A stretch of DNA of 19,838 bases from Spirochaeta sp. UBA2779. Its GTDB lineage: Bacteria > Spirochaetota > Spirochaetia > DSM-2461. The notes under the pieces are model-generated. The model had not been told where the DNA came from. It did no database searches and was given only the letters and a program-made list of their open reading frames with translations. Both the position numbers and the translations under genes were made by a program. Shown piece after piece: positions 1 to 7,261 of the stretch. Where the stretch lies: contig DEIH01000108.1 of the NCBI GenBank assembly GCA_002352375.1, positions 30,677 to 50,514 on the forward strand, in the 5' to 3' direction. Numbering within the stretch: the stretch's first letter is position 1; each line of letters begins with the position of its first letter.

Positions 1-2004
1 GTACCTTTGATGGTTGATTACAATGAACGTTACTATTCCGCCGGGAAAATACCCGGGGGATTTATTAAAAGAGAGACACGTCCTAAAGACAAAGAAATCC
101 TTGTCTCCAGATTGATTGACCGGCCTATGAGGCCTCTTTTTGATAAGAGGTTCGGCCGAGATATTCAGGTTATTCCCATGACTGTTTCCACGGATCAAGT
201 GCATACACCCGATGTCGTGGGTATGATGGCTGCATTCGCCTCTGTCATGATTTCCGATATTCCCTTTAACGGTCCTGTGGCCGCAATCCGTATTGGATCT
301 GTAGATGGTAAGCTCATTGTTAATCCAACATTTCAACAGCTTGAAAAAGCAGAGTTAGATGTTATTGTTGCCGGCAACAATGACGGCATCGTAATGGTTG
401 AAGGTGGAGGTTCTGAAGTATCTGAAGAAAGAATGCTTGAAGCTCTCAGTCATGCCGAGGGTGTTTTAAAAGACCTCTGTAAATTTCTTGTTGATTTTGC
501 AGCTGAAGCCGGTAAAGAAAAACTGCCTCTTCCTGAGGATTTCGCTCCCCTCGGTTTTGAAGATGAAGTGAAAGCCATAGCAGAACCACTATATCAGGAT
601 GTGATTTTCCTTTCCGACAAGTTTGCACGATCCGGCGGTGCCAGAGAAGTTAAGAACAAGCTCATTGAACAGTTTGCCGACAGGATTGAAGCCTACGGTG
701 AGAACGGGATGACTGTATTCAAGGCTCTTCTTGGGAAAATACATTCAGGGATTATGCGGAAGTCCATTGTGAACGATGGGAAAAGATGCGACAGCAGAAC
801 TCCCATCGAAATCCGCCCTATTGCAACTGAAATCGGCTTACTTCCACGGGCACATGGTTCATCACTTTTTACCAGGGGTGAAACACAGTCTATCGGTGTG
901 GTCACTCTGGGCAGCACCTATGATGAACAGATTTTTGACGACATCGACGGCGACCGCCGATCAAGTTTTATGCTCCACTATAACTTTCCCCCATATTCAG
1001 TGGGCGAAACCGGGAGAACAGGTACCGGACGTCGGGAAATTGGCCATGGTCATCTGGCTCAAAGAGCTATTGAACCCATACTTCCTCCCAAGGATAAATT
1101 TCCCTATACAATCAGAATTGTATCTGAAATTACCGAATCCAACGGTTCTTCGTCCATGGCAACGGTATGCAGCGGATCGATGAGCCTTCTGGCAGCTGGT
1201 GTACCCATTAAAACACCGGTAGCAGGAATAGCCATGGGTTTGATTCAGGAAGATGGGAAGAATGTTGTTCTTTCCGATATTCTCGGTGAAGAAGATCATA
1301 TGGGTGATATGGACTTCAAGGTTACCGGATCGGAGAAGGGCATTACCGCCTTCCAAATGGATATCAAGATTTCAGGTATCAGCATTGAAATTATGACAAC
1401 TGCTTTGAACCAGGCTCGTGACGGAAGACTGCACATCCTTGGTGAGATGGCAAAAACAATCAGCCAACCCTCTAATACAATCAGTGAATTTGCACCTGCG
1501 GTTGTTACATATACCGTTGATGTGGATAAGATCGGCGCTATTATCGGGCCCGGAGGTCAGAATATAAGAAATATCAGTGAAACCTCCGGATCCAAAGTGA
1601 ATATTGATGATGACGGTATTGTTACTATCTTTTCAAAAGATGGTAAGAAAGGTGCCGATGTCGCTCTGAATATGGTGAAATCTCTGGTTGAAGATCCGGA
1701 AGTTGGAACCATCTATAAGGGTAAGGTAAAACGTCTTATGGATTTCGGAGCATTTATCGAAATTCTGCCCGGTAAAGAAGGTCTCTGCCATATTTCCAAG
1801 CTCTCTAAGGAGCGGGTTAATACAGTTGAAGAAGTACTCAAAGAAGGGCAGGAAGTCAGTGTGAGGCTTATAGAAGTCGACCGAATGGGTCGATTGAATC
1901 TCAGTATAGTTGACGCTGATAACCCTGACTGGAAACCGGCTCCCGGTTCCGGCAGACCCGGAGGCGGACGCCCATCCGGTCCCCCCAGGAGACCAAGACG
2001 CTAA
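1..2004 (+). CDS. pnp: Polynucleotide phosphorylase (5'-truncated by the window edge)
   Basis: 3'-to-5' phosphorolytic exoribonuclease of RNA turnover, normally a trimer. The reading frame is open from base 1, and the first residues already match the interior of the first RNase PH domain (AGKIPGGF, then SRLIDRPMRPLF). About 45-50 N-terminal residues are therefore missing, and the TTG at 7 is not the start. Domain order seen: first RNase PH domain, helical linker (about residues 140-255), second RNase PH domain with SSFMLHYNFPPYSVGETGR and the acidic catalytic region GDMDFKVTGSEKG, KH domain with IIGPGGQNIR (nt about 1537-1572), and S1 domain from about nt 1705 (GKVKRLMDFGAFIEILPGKE). The last ~25 residues are rich in Gly, Pro and Arg, probably a disordered RNA-contacting tail. 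All catalytic domains look intact. A strong terminator follows the stop. Family assignment is very secure. Confidence 0.98.
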   Translation, partial: VPLMVDYNERYYSAGKIPGGFIKRETRPKDKEILVSRLIDRPMRPLFDKRFGRDIQVIPMTVSTDQVHTPDVVGMMAAFASVMISDIPFNGPVAAIRIGSVDGKLIVNPTFQQLEKAELDVIVAGNNDGIVMVEGGGSEVSEERMLEALSHAEGVLKDLCKFLVDFAAEAGKEKLPLPEDFAPLGFEDEVKAIAEPLYQDVIFLSDKFARSGGAREVKNKLIEQFADRIEAYGENGMTVFKALLGKIHSGIMRKSIVNDGKRCDSRTPIEIRPIATEIGLLPRAHGSSLFTRGETQSIGVVTLGSTYDEQIFDDIDGDRRSSFMLHYNFPPYSVGETGRTGTGRREIGHGHLAQRAIEPILPPKDKFPYTIRIVSEITESNGSSSMATVCSGSMSLLAAGVPIKTPVAGIAMGLIQEDGKNVVLSDILGEEDHMGDMDFKVTGSEKGITAFQMDIKISGISIEIMTTALNQARDGRLHILGEMAKTISQPSNTISEFAPAVVTYTVDVDKIGAIIGPGGQNIRNISETSGSKVNIDDDGIVTIFSKDGKKGADVALNMVKSLVEDPEVGTIYKGKVKRLMDFGAFIEILPGKEGLCHISKLSKERVNTVEEVLKEGQEVSVRLIEVDRMGRLNLSIVDADNPDWKPAPGSGRPGGGRPSGPPRRPRR

Positions 2005-2020
2005 CCATAACGTTAGCTTT

Positions 2021-2034
2021 TGTATAGCTATACA
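2021..2034. repeat. 14-bp perfect palindrome between pnp and its terminator
   Basis: TGTATAGCTATACA equals its own reverse complement. It lies 16 nt after the pnp stop and one base before the terminator stem. It could be an operator-like dyad, or part of a 3'-end structure upstream of the terminator hairpin. Nothing in the sequence tells which, and short AT-rich palindromes also arise by chance. Confidence 0.5.
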
Positions 2035-2035
2035 G

Positions 2036-2069
2036 CCATCGGAGACTTCAGTACTCCGATGGTTTTTTC
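2036..2069 (+). terminator. Intrinsic terminator after pnp
   Basis: The 9-bp perfect stem CCATCGGAG / CTCCGATGG (2036-2044 and 2054-2062) has a 9-nt loop and is followed directly by six T residues (2063-2068). This is a textbook Rho-independent terminator. Its T tract ends only 20 nt before the dut start codon. Confidence 0.92.
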
Positions 2070-2078
2070 TATTCTGCC

Positions 2079-2083
2079 GGAGG
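2079..2083 (+). promoter_or_regulatory. Ribosome binding site that fixes the dut start at a TTG
   Basis: GGAGG lies 5 nt upstream of TTG at 2089. Upstream in-frame candidates (TTG 2020, ATG 2059) sit in the palindrome or terminator and have no Shine-Dalgarno sequence. Confidence 0.8.
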
Positions 2084-2088
2084 ATATT

Positions 2089-2535
2089 TTGATTGAAAAA
2101 AATAAACCTGTGGTTTCATTTACAGGTAAACCGGGATTTGCACCTGCTTATGCCACTGAGTACGCAGCAGGAGCAGATTTAAAAGCAGATTTGAGTAATC
2201 CGGTTGAAATCAAACCAGGTGAACGCTCGATTGTCCCTACGGGAATCCATATTGCCATACCCCCGGGTTATGAAGGTCAAGTTCGCCCAAGATCTGGTCT
2301 GGCCTTCAAAAAGGGTCTTACCGTTCTAAACAGCCCAGGAACCATAGATGCCGATTATCGTGGGGAGATTAAGGTTATTCTGGTTAATCTGGGCCATGAA
2401 ACGGTAAGTCTTTCGCCAGGAGAACGAATTGCACAACTGATAATTGCCGAAGTTTCTTCAGCAGTTTTTACTCCCAGTAGAGAACTGCCGGATACCAATC
2501 GGGGCAGCGGAGGATTCGGTTCCACCGGAACATGA
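2089..2535 (+). CDS. dut: dUTP diphosphatase (dUTPase), TTG start
   Basis: Hydrolyses dUTP to dUMP and pyrophosphate, keeping uracil out of DNA and supplying dUMP for thymidylate synthesis. Acts as a cytoplasmic homotrimer. All five trimeric-dUTPase motifs are visible in order: AAGADLKAD, PRSGLA, GTIDADYRGEIKV (catalytic Asp and base-recognition hairpin), GERIAQLII and the C-terminal P-loop-like RGSGGFGSTG. From the TTG at 2089 the protein is 148 residues, the usual family size. A longer frame from 2020 would translate through the terminator stem and is unlikely. The stop overlaps the next gene's ATG by 4 nt (ATGA). No promoter is evident between the pnp terminator and this gene, so expression may depend on readthrough or on an unrecognised promoter. 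Confidence 0.96.
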   Translation: MIEKNKPVVSFTGKPGFAPAYATEYAAGADLKADLSNPVEIKPGERSIVPTGIHIAIPPGYEGQVRPRSGLAFKKGLTVLNSPGTIDADYRGEIKVILVNLGHETVSLSPGERIAQLIIAEVSSAVFTPSRELPDTNRGSGGFGSTGT

Positions 2536-3785
2536 TATATTTCGGCTGTCAGGAAATAGGAAAAACGGCTATTTTTATGTTTCTCCTGAGCGCTGCAGCT
2601 TTGATTTTTTTTTCATGTACAACTGAAGCATTGCTATCTGTCACAGTTGAAAGTCCAACTGAAACAGAAGCACACCATTCGGAGAACCATCCCGAGTACA
2701 AGCCCTCAGATTTTGTTGCAGAAATACCCCAATATCCTGAGAATGACAACACAGATAAACTTTTTGAGACAAAAAGAATTCTGGAAGAGGTGGGTCAGTT
2801 ATGGTATGCGGGTAATTTCAACGCAGCACGCCTGCTTTTTAATACTGTAGATACGGAGCAAAATGATGAATGGCATCTCTGGCGGGGCAGGCTGTATATA
2901 GAACAGTGGAGGGGTACAGATCTGGGACTTGCAGGTGAAAACATTTCAGCCCTGTTTAATGATAATGATGATATTTGGGCTGGAACCTGGACCGGTGGGG
3001 TAATCAGGTTTTCAGAACCTCTGGGTACACCTACCGTTTGGGATCCTGGTTTACCCTCTCTGGCGATAAGGACCGTCAACCGTATACTTTCTGATAATGG
3101 TATAATACGTATTCTCAGATATGCGTCCCTGGAGGGATATAATAAAAGAAGCGGGAAGTGGTTTACAGAGATAAATCTTCCAGCTTCAGATCGTCTGCAG
3201 GATCTTTGCATCATCAACAATAAAACTTACCTTGCTACCCTTGGTTATGGCCTCTGGGTGAAAACCGGAGACTATTGGCATAAAATCGATTACCCGGGTT
3301 CGTTTATAAACCGCCTTGAAGAGGGTTATGATGGTGAACTTTTAGTCGGAACTATGGACAGGGGGGTTTTTCTCTACAATACGAATAATAAAAGCTGGAG
3401 GCAGCCACCCTCCGGTCTTATCGGAGAGAAAAACATCACATCTTTATTACGTGATGGGAAATATATCATCGGTGGAACTTACGGGAATGGTGCCTTTATC
3501 TGGAACACCGATAATTCTGAAGTAAAAACATTCGGCAGGGAGTTTCTTGGAGATCCCTGGGTTCTTGCCGTTACGGAGATTGAGCAGCGTTATTACTTCG
3601 GAACTTTCGGAGCCGGCTTGAATGTGCTTGATTTTAAATCAGGTGAATGGGATCGTATCAGCCTGGCTGAAGGCATCAAATCAGCGGATATTGCAAGCAT
3701 GATAAAAGATAATGGAGGTAATCTCTGGGCCGGGACACTGGGAGGTGGTATCATCAAGGTATCCGGCAGCATCTATGATGATTAG
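2532..3785 (+). CDS. Predicted lipoprotein with a seven-bladed beta-propeller
   Basis: No specific family is recognised with certainty. The N-terminus has Lys11, a hydrophobic stretch and a spirochaete-style lipobox ending FFS-Cys29, so the protein is probably a lipoprotein. A polar, Glu/Thr-rich linker follows, then a short helical part (about 75-115) resembling one TPR. The C-terminal ~270 residues carry a repeat of about 40 residues with the core GTxGxGxxxx: WAGTWTGGV (about 149), a degenerate copy near 193, YLATLGYGL (231), LVGTMDRGV (271), IGGTYGNGA (311), FGTFGAGLN (355) and LWAGTLGGGI (398). This resembles the two-component-regulator propeller repeat, but no kinase or regulator domain follows. 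The start overlaps the dut stop by 4 nt. A start at ATG 2577 is possible but would remove the basic n-region. The 3' end overlaps lptF. Confidence 0.88.
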   Translation: MIYFGCQEIGKTAIFMFLLSAAALIFFSCTTEALLSVTVESPTETEAHHSENHPEYKPSDFVAEIPQYPENDNTDKLFETKRILEEVGQLWYAGNFNAARLLFNTVDTEQNDEWHLWRGRLYIEQWRGTDLGLAGENISALFNDNDDIWAGTWTGGVIRFSEPLGTPTVWDPGLPSLAIRTVNRILSDNGIIRILRYASLEGYNKRSGKWFTEINLPASDRLQDLCIINNKTYLATLGYGLWVKTGDYWHKIDYPGSFINRLEEGYDGELLVGTMDRGVFLYNTNNKSWRQPPSGLIGEKNITSLLRDGKYIIGGTYGNGAFIWNTDNSEVKTFGREFLGDPWVLAVTEIEQRYYFGTFGAGLNVLDFKSGEWDRISLAEGIKSADIASMIKDNGGNLWAGTLGGGIIKVSGSIYDD

Positions 3786-5052
3786 AAGTTTTCGAACACT
3801 AAACAGATATATCAGCTCTGAGTTCCTATTCTCCTTTCTGGTGAGTTTTCTCTTTTATTTTTTGATTTTTTTTCTCAATCAACTCCTGCTCATGGCACAG
3901 GGTATTCTGGCAAAGGGTATACCTCTGGGATCCGTATTACTGCTGATGCTGTACTCGCTACCCTCGTTTATTACCTTATCAGCCCCTTTTGCCACACTTA
4001 CGGCAGCATTAATGGCATATGGCCGTTTTTCTTCGGACAATGAGATACTGGCCATGAGAAGCGCCGGTTTCAGGAGATATTCCATATTCAAACCAGTCCT
4101 TGTTTTTGGGATTGTTATTTCATTGATGTCTTTCGGTGTTAACGATGTGCTGCTTCCCGCCGGGACAAAGGCTTTTCAAAGATTATGGCTTGAATTGAGT
4201 CTGACTCATCCGGGTTTGGAGCTTGAGGCCTTCTCTGTAAGGTCTTTCAGGCAGTCAATACTGGTAACCGGAGCCATCGACAATCAGGGTATACACCCGA
4301 TGATGATAATAGAACGGGATAAAGACGGAAATCGAAGAACGATAATGGCACGTCTCGCCTCACCTGAAATACGTGCTAATAAAGGTGGATTCCCCGGATT
4401 CAGAATGAATGAAGTGTTCTCTCTGACACCGAGCTCCCGGAACCTTGATGAATGGACTTGGGCTAATGCAGATTTTATGGATTACAGACTTCTTTCCAAT
4501 ACATCTTCAATTCTGGATCAGCAGGCAGGACCAGCAAATATGCGGGTTTTTGCAATCCTTGATGTTATAAGAGAAAAGACTGCCCGGCATAAAGAAAGGC
4601 TGTCTGCCCACCGTAAGGCCCTGAATGAAAGCAGGCTTAAATTATCCCTGGAGTACGCTGCCATAGCAACCGGGGGGCAGGAACAGAGAAAAGCATCATC
4701 AGGCCTGATTATCAGAACAGCGGGTTCGGTTATGGAAATGGAAAGATCCAAACCCGTTGATCATTCACTTCAAATCTGGAAGCTCGAGTTTTATCAGAAA
4801 TTTGCAATACCCTTCGCCTGCATTCCATTTGTTGTTCTGGCATTTCCTCTGGGATTGGCTGCAAAGAGAAGTGGACGGGCGGTGGGGTTTTTTATCGGAC
4901 TTCTTTTAACATCCTTTTACTGGAGCCTGCTTGTTCTAGGTCGTTCTCTGGGTTTAAGGACTGAAATATCTCCCTTTCTGGTGATGATTGTTCCTGATAT
5001 GCTGCTGTTGGGAGCGGGGCTTATTCTTTACTTTCAGAGATCTAAAATATGA
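3775..5052 (+). CDS. lptF: LptF-type lipid export permease with a coiled-coil insertion
   Basis: Inner-membrane subunit of the LptB2FG-type ABC exporter, which extracts lipopolysaccharide or related lipids and passes them to the periplasmic bridge. From ATG 3775 the protein is 425 residues (ATG 3778 is equally possible). Three N-terminal transmembrane helices carry the family pattern LNRYISSEFLFSF, then SLPSFITLSAPFATLTA and SSDNEILAMRSAGF. A periplasmic beta-rich domain follows (about 135-250), and three C-terminal helices start near 340 (FAIPFACIPFVVLAFPLGL). Between them lies a charged helical stretch (about 257-335) longer than the usual linker in this family. The start overlaps the upstream lipoprotein gene by 11 nt without a strong ribosome binding site, suggesting translational coupling. 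LptF rather than LptG is inferred from N-terminal resemblance and gene order. Confidence 0.88.
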   Translation: MMIRSFRTLNRYISSEFLFSFLVSFLFYFLIFFLNQLLLMAQGILAKGIPLGSVLLLMLYSLPSFITLSAPFATLTAALMAYGRFSSDNEILAMRSAGFRRYSIFKPVLVFGIVISLMSFGVNDVLLPAGTKAFQRLWLELSLTHPGLELEAFSVRSFRQSILVTGAIDNQGIHPMMIIERDKDGNRRTIMARLASPEIRANKGGFPGFRMNEVFSLTPSSRNLDEWTWANADFMDYRLLSNTSSILDQQAGPANMRVFAILDVIREKTARHKERLSAHRKALNESRLKLSLEYAAIATGGQEQRKASSGLIIRTAGSVMEMERSKPVDHSLQIWKLEFYQKFAIPFACIPFVVLAFPLGLAAKRSGRAVGFFIGLLLTSFYWSLLVLGRSLGLRTEISPFLVMIVPDMLLLGAGLILYFQRSKI

Positions 5053-6128
5053 AAACATTCAGTAGATTGTTACTCAAAGAATTTATTCCTTTTTTGCTGC
5101 TCGGAATCCTTTTTTTTACACTGATACTTGTTCTTGCAGATATATTTACAAATCTTTGGCGTTATCTTAATCGTGATGTACCTTTCACACAGGCTATTGT
5201 TATCAGCTTCCTCTACGGACCGAAAGCTTTAAGTTATGCACTACCGATCGGTGCGATGTTTGCCGCTGCATTTGCACTTGGAAACCTGGGTGCGAAAAAT
5301 GAACTTATCGCGGTATTCGGATCTGGAGTTCCTCTTATCAGGTTTGTTCTTCCAATACTGGTTATTGCCAGTATTCTCAGTGCAGGGGGGTTTCTTATTG
5401 AGGATAGGCTTGCAATACCAATGATGAAGGTGCGGAATCAGTTATCTAAAGAACTGCTGGGAATCCAGGATTCAAAAAACCGTTCCAGGGCGGTTGCTAT
5501 CGCTAGAGAAGGACATGTTATATATTATGCCGATTATTTTAATGATGAGAGAAGCACTCTGAGCGGTTTGACGGTGATACGCCTTGATGAAGAGAATAGA
5601 TTTTTTAAACGAATTGATGCCCAGAGAGCTAATTGGGACGGTAGTGGAACATGGCTTTTAGAAGAGTGCAGAGTTTTTACAGAAGATGAATTTGGTGGAA
5701 TAGTTCAGGAACGGTACGAAAGATACCGTGATGATCAGGTTGATGAGGATCCGGTAACTTTTCGCCTTGATACCCGGGCCCTTGTGGAAATGAATGGAAC
5801 CGAAGCCAGGCAGTGGATTCAAACCCAGAAAAAAGCTGGTCTGCCTTACAAGTCCTACCAGGCGGAATACTACCAGCGGTATACAACGGCATTAACTCCT
5901 TTTCTCGTGGTTCTATTTGCCGGAGCACTGGGCGGCCGGTTTAAGAGAAATGTACTGCTGATGAGCCTTCTGGCAAGCTTGGGTCTTTCTGCGGCCTGGT
6001 ACATCATCAGAATGGTGGCCACTCTTATTTCACAGATCGGGATTGTATCGCCTCTGCTAGGCGCTGTTGTGCCTTACATCGGATTTCTTGCATTGGGTAT
6101 CTGGCTGTTCAGATATGCAAAAACTTAA
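5049..6128 (+). CDS. lptG: LptG-type lipid export permease
   Basis: Second membrane subunit of the Lpt exporter, 359 residues with the standard layout. Helix 1 is near residues 12-35 (LLGILFFTLILVLADIF). Helices 2 and 3 surround ALSYALPIGAMFAAAFALG and the conserved cytoplasmic NELIAVFGSG segment. A periplasmic jellyroll-like domain spans about 130-270 (EGHVIYYADYFNDE and following strands). Three C-terminal helices follow from about 278 (TTALTPFLVVLFAGALGG). The ATG overlaps the lptF stop by 4 nt (ATGA), as expected for subunits made in equal amounts. No ATPase gene (lptB) or bridge gene lies nearby in the window. Treponema and Borrelia are known to lack classical lipopolysaccharide, so the true cargo is uncertain. 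Confidence 0.9.
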   Translation: MKTFSRLLLKEFIPFLLLGILFFTLILVLADIFTNLWRYLNRDVPFTQAIVISFLYGPKALSYALPIGAMFAAAFALGNLGAKNELIAVFGSGVPLIRFVLPILVIASILSAGGFLIEDRLAIPMMKVRNQLSKELLGIQDSKNRSRAVAIAREGHVIYYADYFNDERSTLSGLTVIRLDEENRFFKRIDAQRANWDGSGTWLLEECRVFTEDEFGGIVQERYERYRDDQVDEDPVTFRLDTRALVEMNGTEARQWIQTQKKAGLPYKSYQAEYYQRYTTALTPFLVVLFAGALGGRFKRNVLLMSLLASLGLSAAWYIIRMVATLISQIGIVSPLLGAVVPYIGFLALGIWLFRYAKT

Positions 6129-6142
6129 AAACAGGATTTTTT

Positions 6143-7261
6143 ATGATAACAATTAACGCTTCGGACCCGGATTGCAGAGCAAGAACCGGGATACTCCATC
6201 TGCCCAAAGGTGATGTCTCTATTCCGGCGTTTATGCCTGTGGGCACCAATGGTACGGTTAAAGCCATGCTTCACAGTTCTCTTGAAGAGATTGGTTATCC
6301 CCTGATACTCGGGAATACCTACCATCTTTATCTACGGCCGGGAACTGAAGTGATTGGTAAATATGGAAGTCTGCATAAGTTCTCGTCGTGGAAGGGCAAT
6401 ATTCTGACAGATTCCGGCGGCTTCCAGGTTTTTTCGCTCTCTTCATTTAGAAAAATCAGCAGTGACGGAGTTACATTTCAATCACACATTGACGGATCTA
6501 AACACCATCTTACGCCTGAAAAAGTGGTGGAAATACAAACTCTCCTGGGCAGTGATATTCAGATGCAGCTTGATGTCTGCACGGAACCGGGAATAAATAA
6601 AAAAGAAGCTTTGAAAGCACTTGAGCTGACAACTGAGTGGGCTAAACGCGCTAAGCAAAAACGTTCAGAGCAGGATGAACATTATAGGGGCTCTTTATTT
6701 GGAATCGTACAGGGAAATTTTTATAAAGAATTAAGAGAACAAAGTGCCGGCCAGCTTTCAGAACTTAACCTTCCGGGTTATGCCATCGGTGGATTATCAG
6801 TCGGCGAGGAACCTGAGGTTTTCAATGAATATCTGCACTTTACCTCTCCTCTTCTACCGGATGAGAAACCAAAATATGTGATGGGTATCGGTACTCCTGA
6901 TTATATGCTTGAAGCCATGGAGGCCGGAATAGATCTTTTTGACTGTGTCTATCCAACTAGAGTTGCCAGGAATGGAACTTGTTTTACTCTTGAAGGTATG
7001 CTCAACCTTAAAAATGCCCGATTCAAGGATGATATGAACCCTATCGATATTGAATGCAGTTGTTCAACCTGCAGCCGTTATTCTCGAGGATATCTCCGTC
7101 ATCTTTTTAGCGCCCGGGAGATACTGGGTCCCATGCTGGTAACACATCACAATCTCCATTTTCTTTATTCCATGATGGAACAGGCCAGAGCCTCTATCGT
7201 CGAAGGAAGATTTATGGCTTTTAAGAAGTCATTTATGGAAAGATTCAGGGGAAAGGTTTGA
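6143..7261 (+). CDS. tgt: tRNA-guanine transglycosylase (queuine/preQ1)
   Basis: Exchanges guanine-34 for preQ1 in tRNAs with GUN anticodons, a step of queuosine synthesis. The protein is 372 residues, normal for the bacterial enzyme. Visible motifs: TDSGGFQVFSLS (general-base Asp at about 90), QLDVC, GGLSVGE (substrate binding), FDCVYPTRVARNG (nucleophile Asp near 266 and the tRNA-binding loop), and the zinc site CSCSTC with a downstream His in LVTHHNLHF. The gene starts 14 nt after lptG with AGGA at 6133-6136, 6 nt before the ATG. Its stop overlaps the murJ start. Assignment is secure. The lpt and murJ neighbours are not in the same pathway, so the linkage is probably operon packing. Confidence 0.98.
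   Translation: MITINASDPDCRARTGILHLPKGDVSIPAFMPVGTNGTVKAMLHSSLEEIGYPLILGNTYHLYLRPGTEVIGKYGSLHKFSSWKGNILTDSGGFQVFSLSSFRKISSDGVTFQSHIDGSKHHLTPEKVVEIQTLLGSDIQMQLDVCTEPGINKKEALKALELTTEWAKRAKQKRSEQDEHYRGSLFGIVQGNFYKELREQSAGQLSELNLPGYAIGGLSVGEEPEVFNEYLHFTSPLLPDEKPKYVMGIGTPDYMLEAMEAGIDLFDCVYPTRVARNGTCFTLEGMLNLKNARFKDDMNPIDIECSCSTCSRYSRGYLRHLFSAREILGPMLVTHHNLHFLYSMMEQARASIVEGRFMAFKKSFMERFRGKV
7247..7251 (+). promoter_or_regulatory. Ribosome binding site supporting a TTG start for murJ
   Basis: AGGGG lies inside the end of tgt, 6 nt before TTG at 7258. The TTG overlaps the tgt stop as TTGA, the same geometry as the ATGA junctions elsewhere in this block. Confidence 0.7.

Noticed and set aside
7..9. 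TTG at 7 as the start of pnp
   Set aside because: The conserved PNPase sequence is already under way at base 1, so the gene is cut by the window edge.
997..1356. Open frame on the minus strand within pnp, and the opposite-strand and alternate-frame open frames inside other genes
   Set aside because: They lie wholly inside well-supported genes, have no ribosome binding site I could see, and show no recognisable domain.
2020..2088. N-terminal extension of dut
   Set aside because: It would be translated from the palindrome and terminator. TTG 2089 has GGAGG at ideal spacing and yields the normal dUTPase length.
3712..3774. Upstream start for lptF
   Set aside because: The added residues are polar and precede the conserved N-terminal helix. 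This stretch is clearly the last propeller repeat of the lipoprotein gene in another frame.
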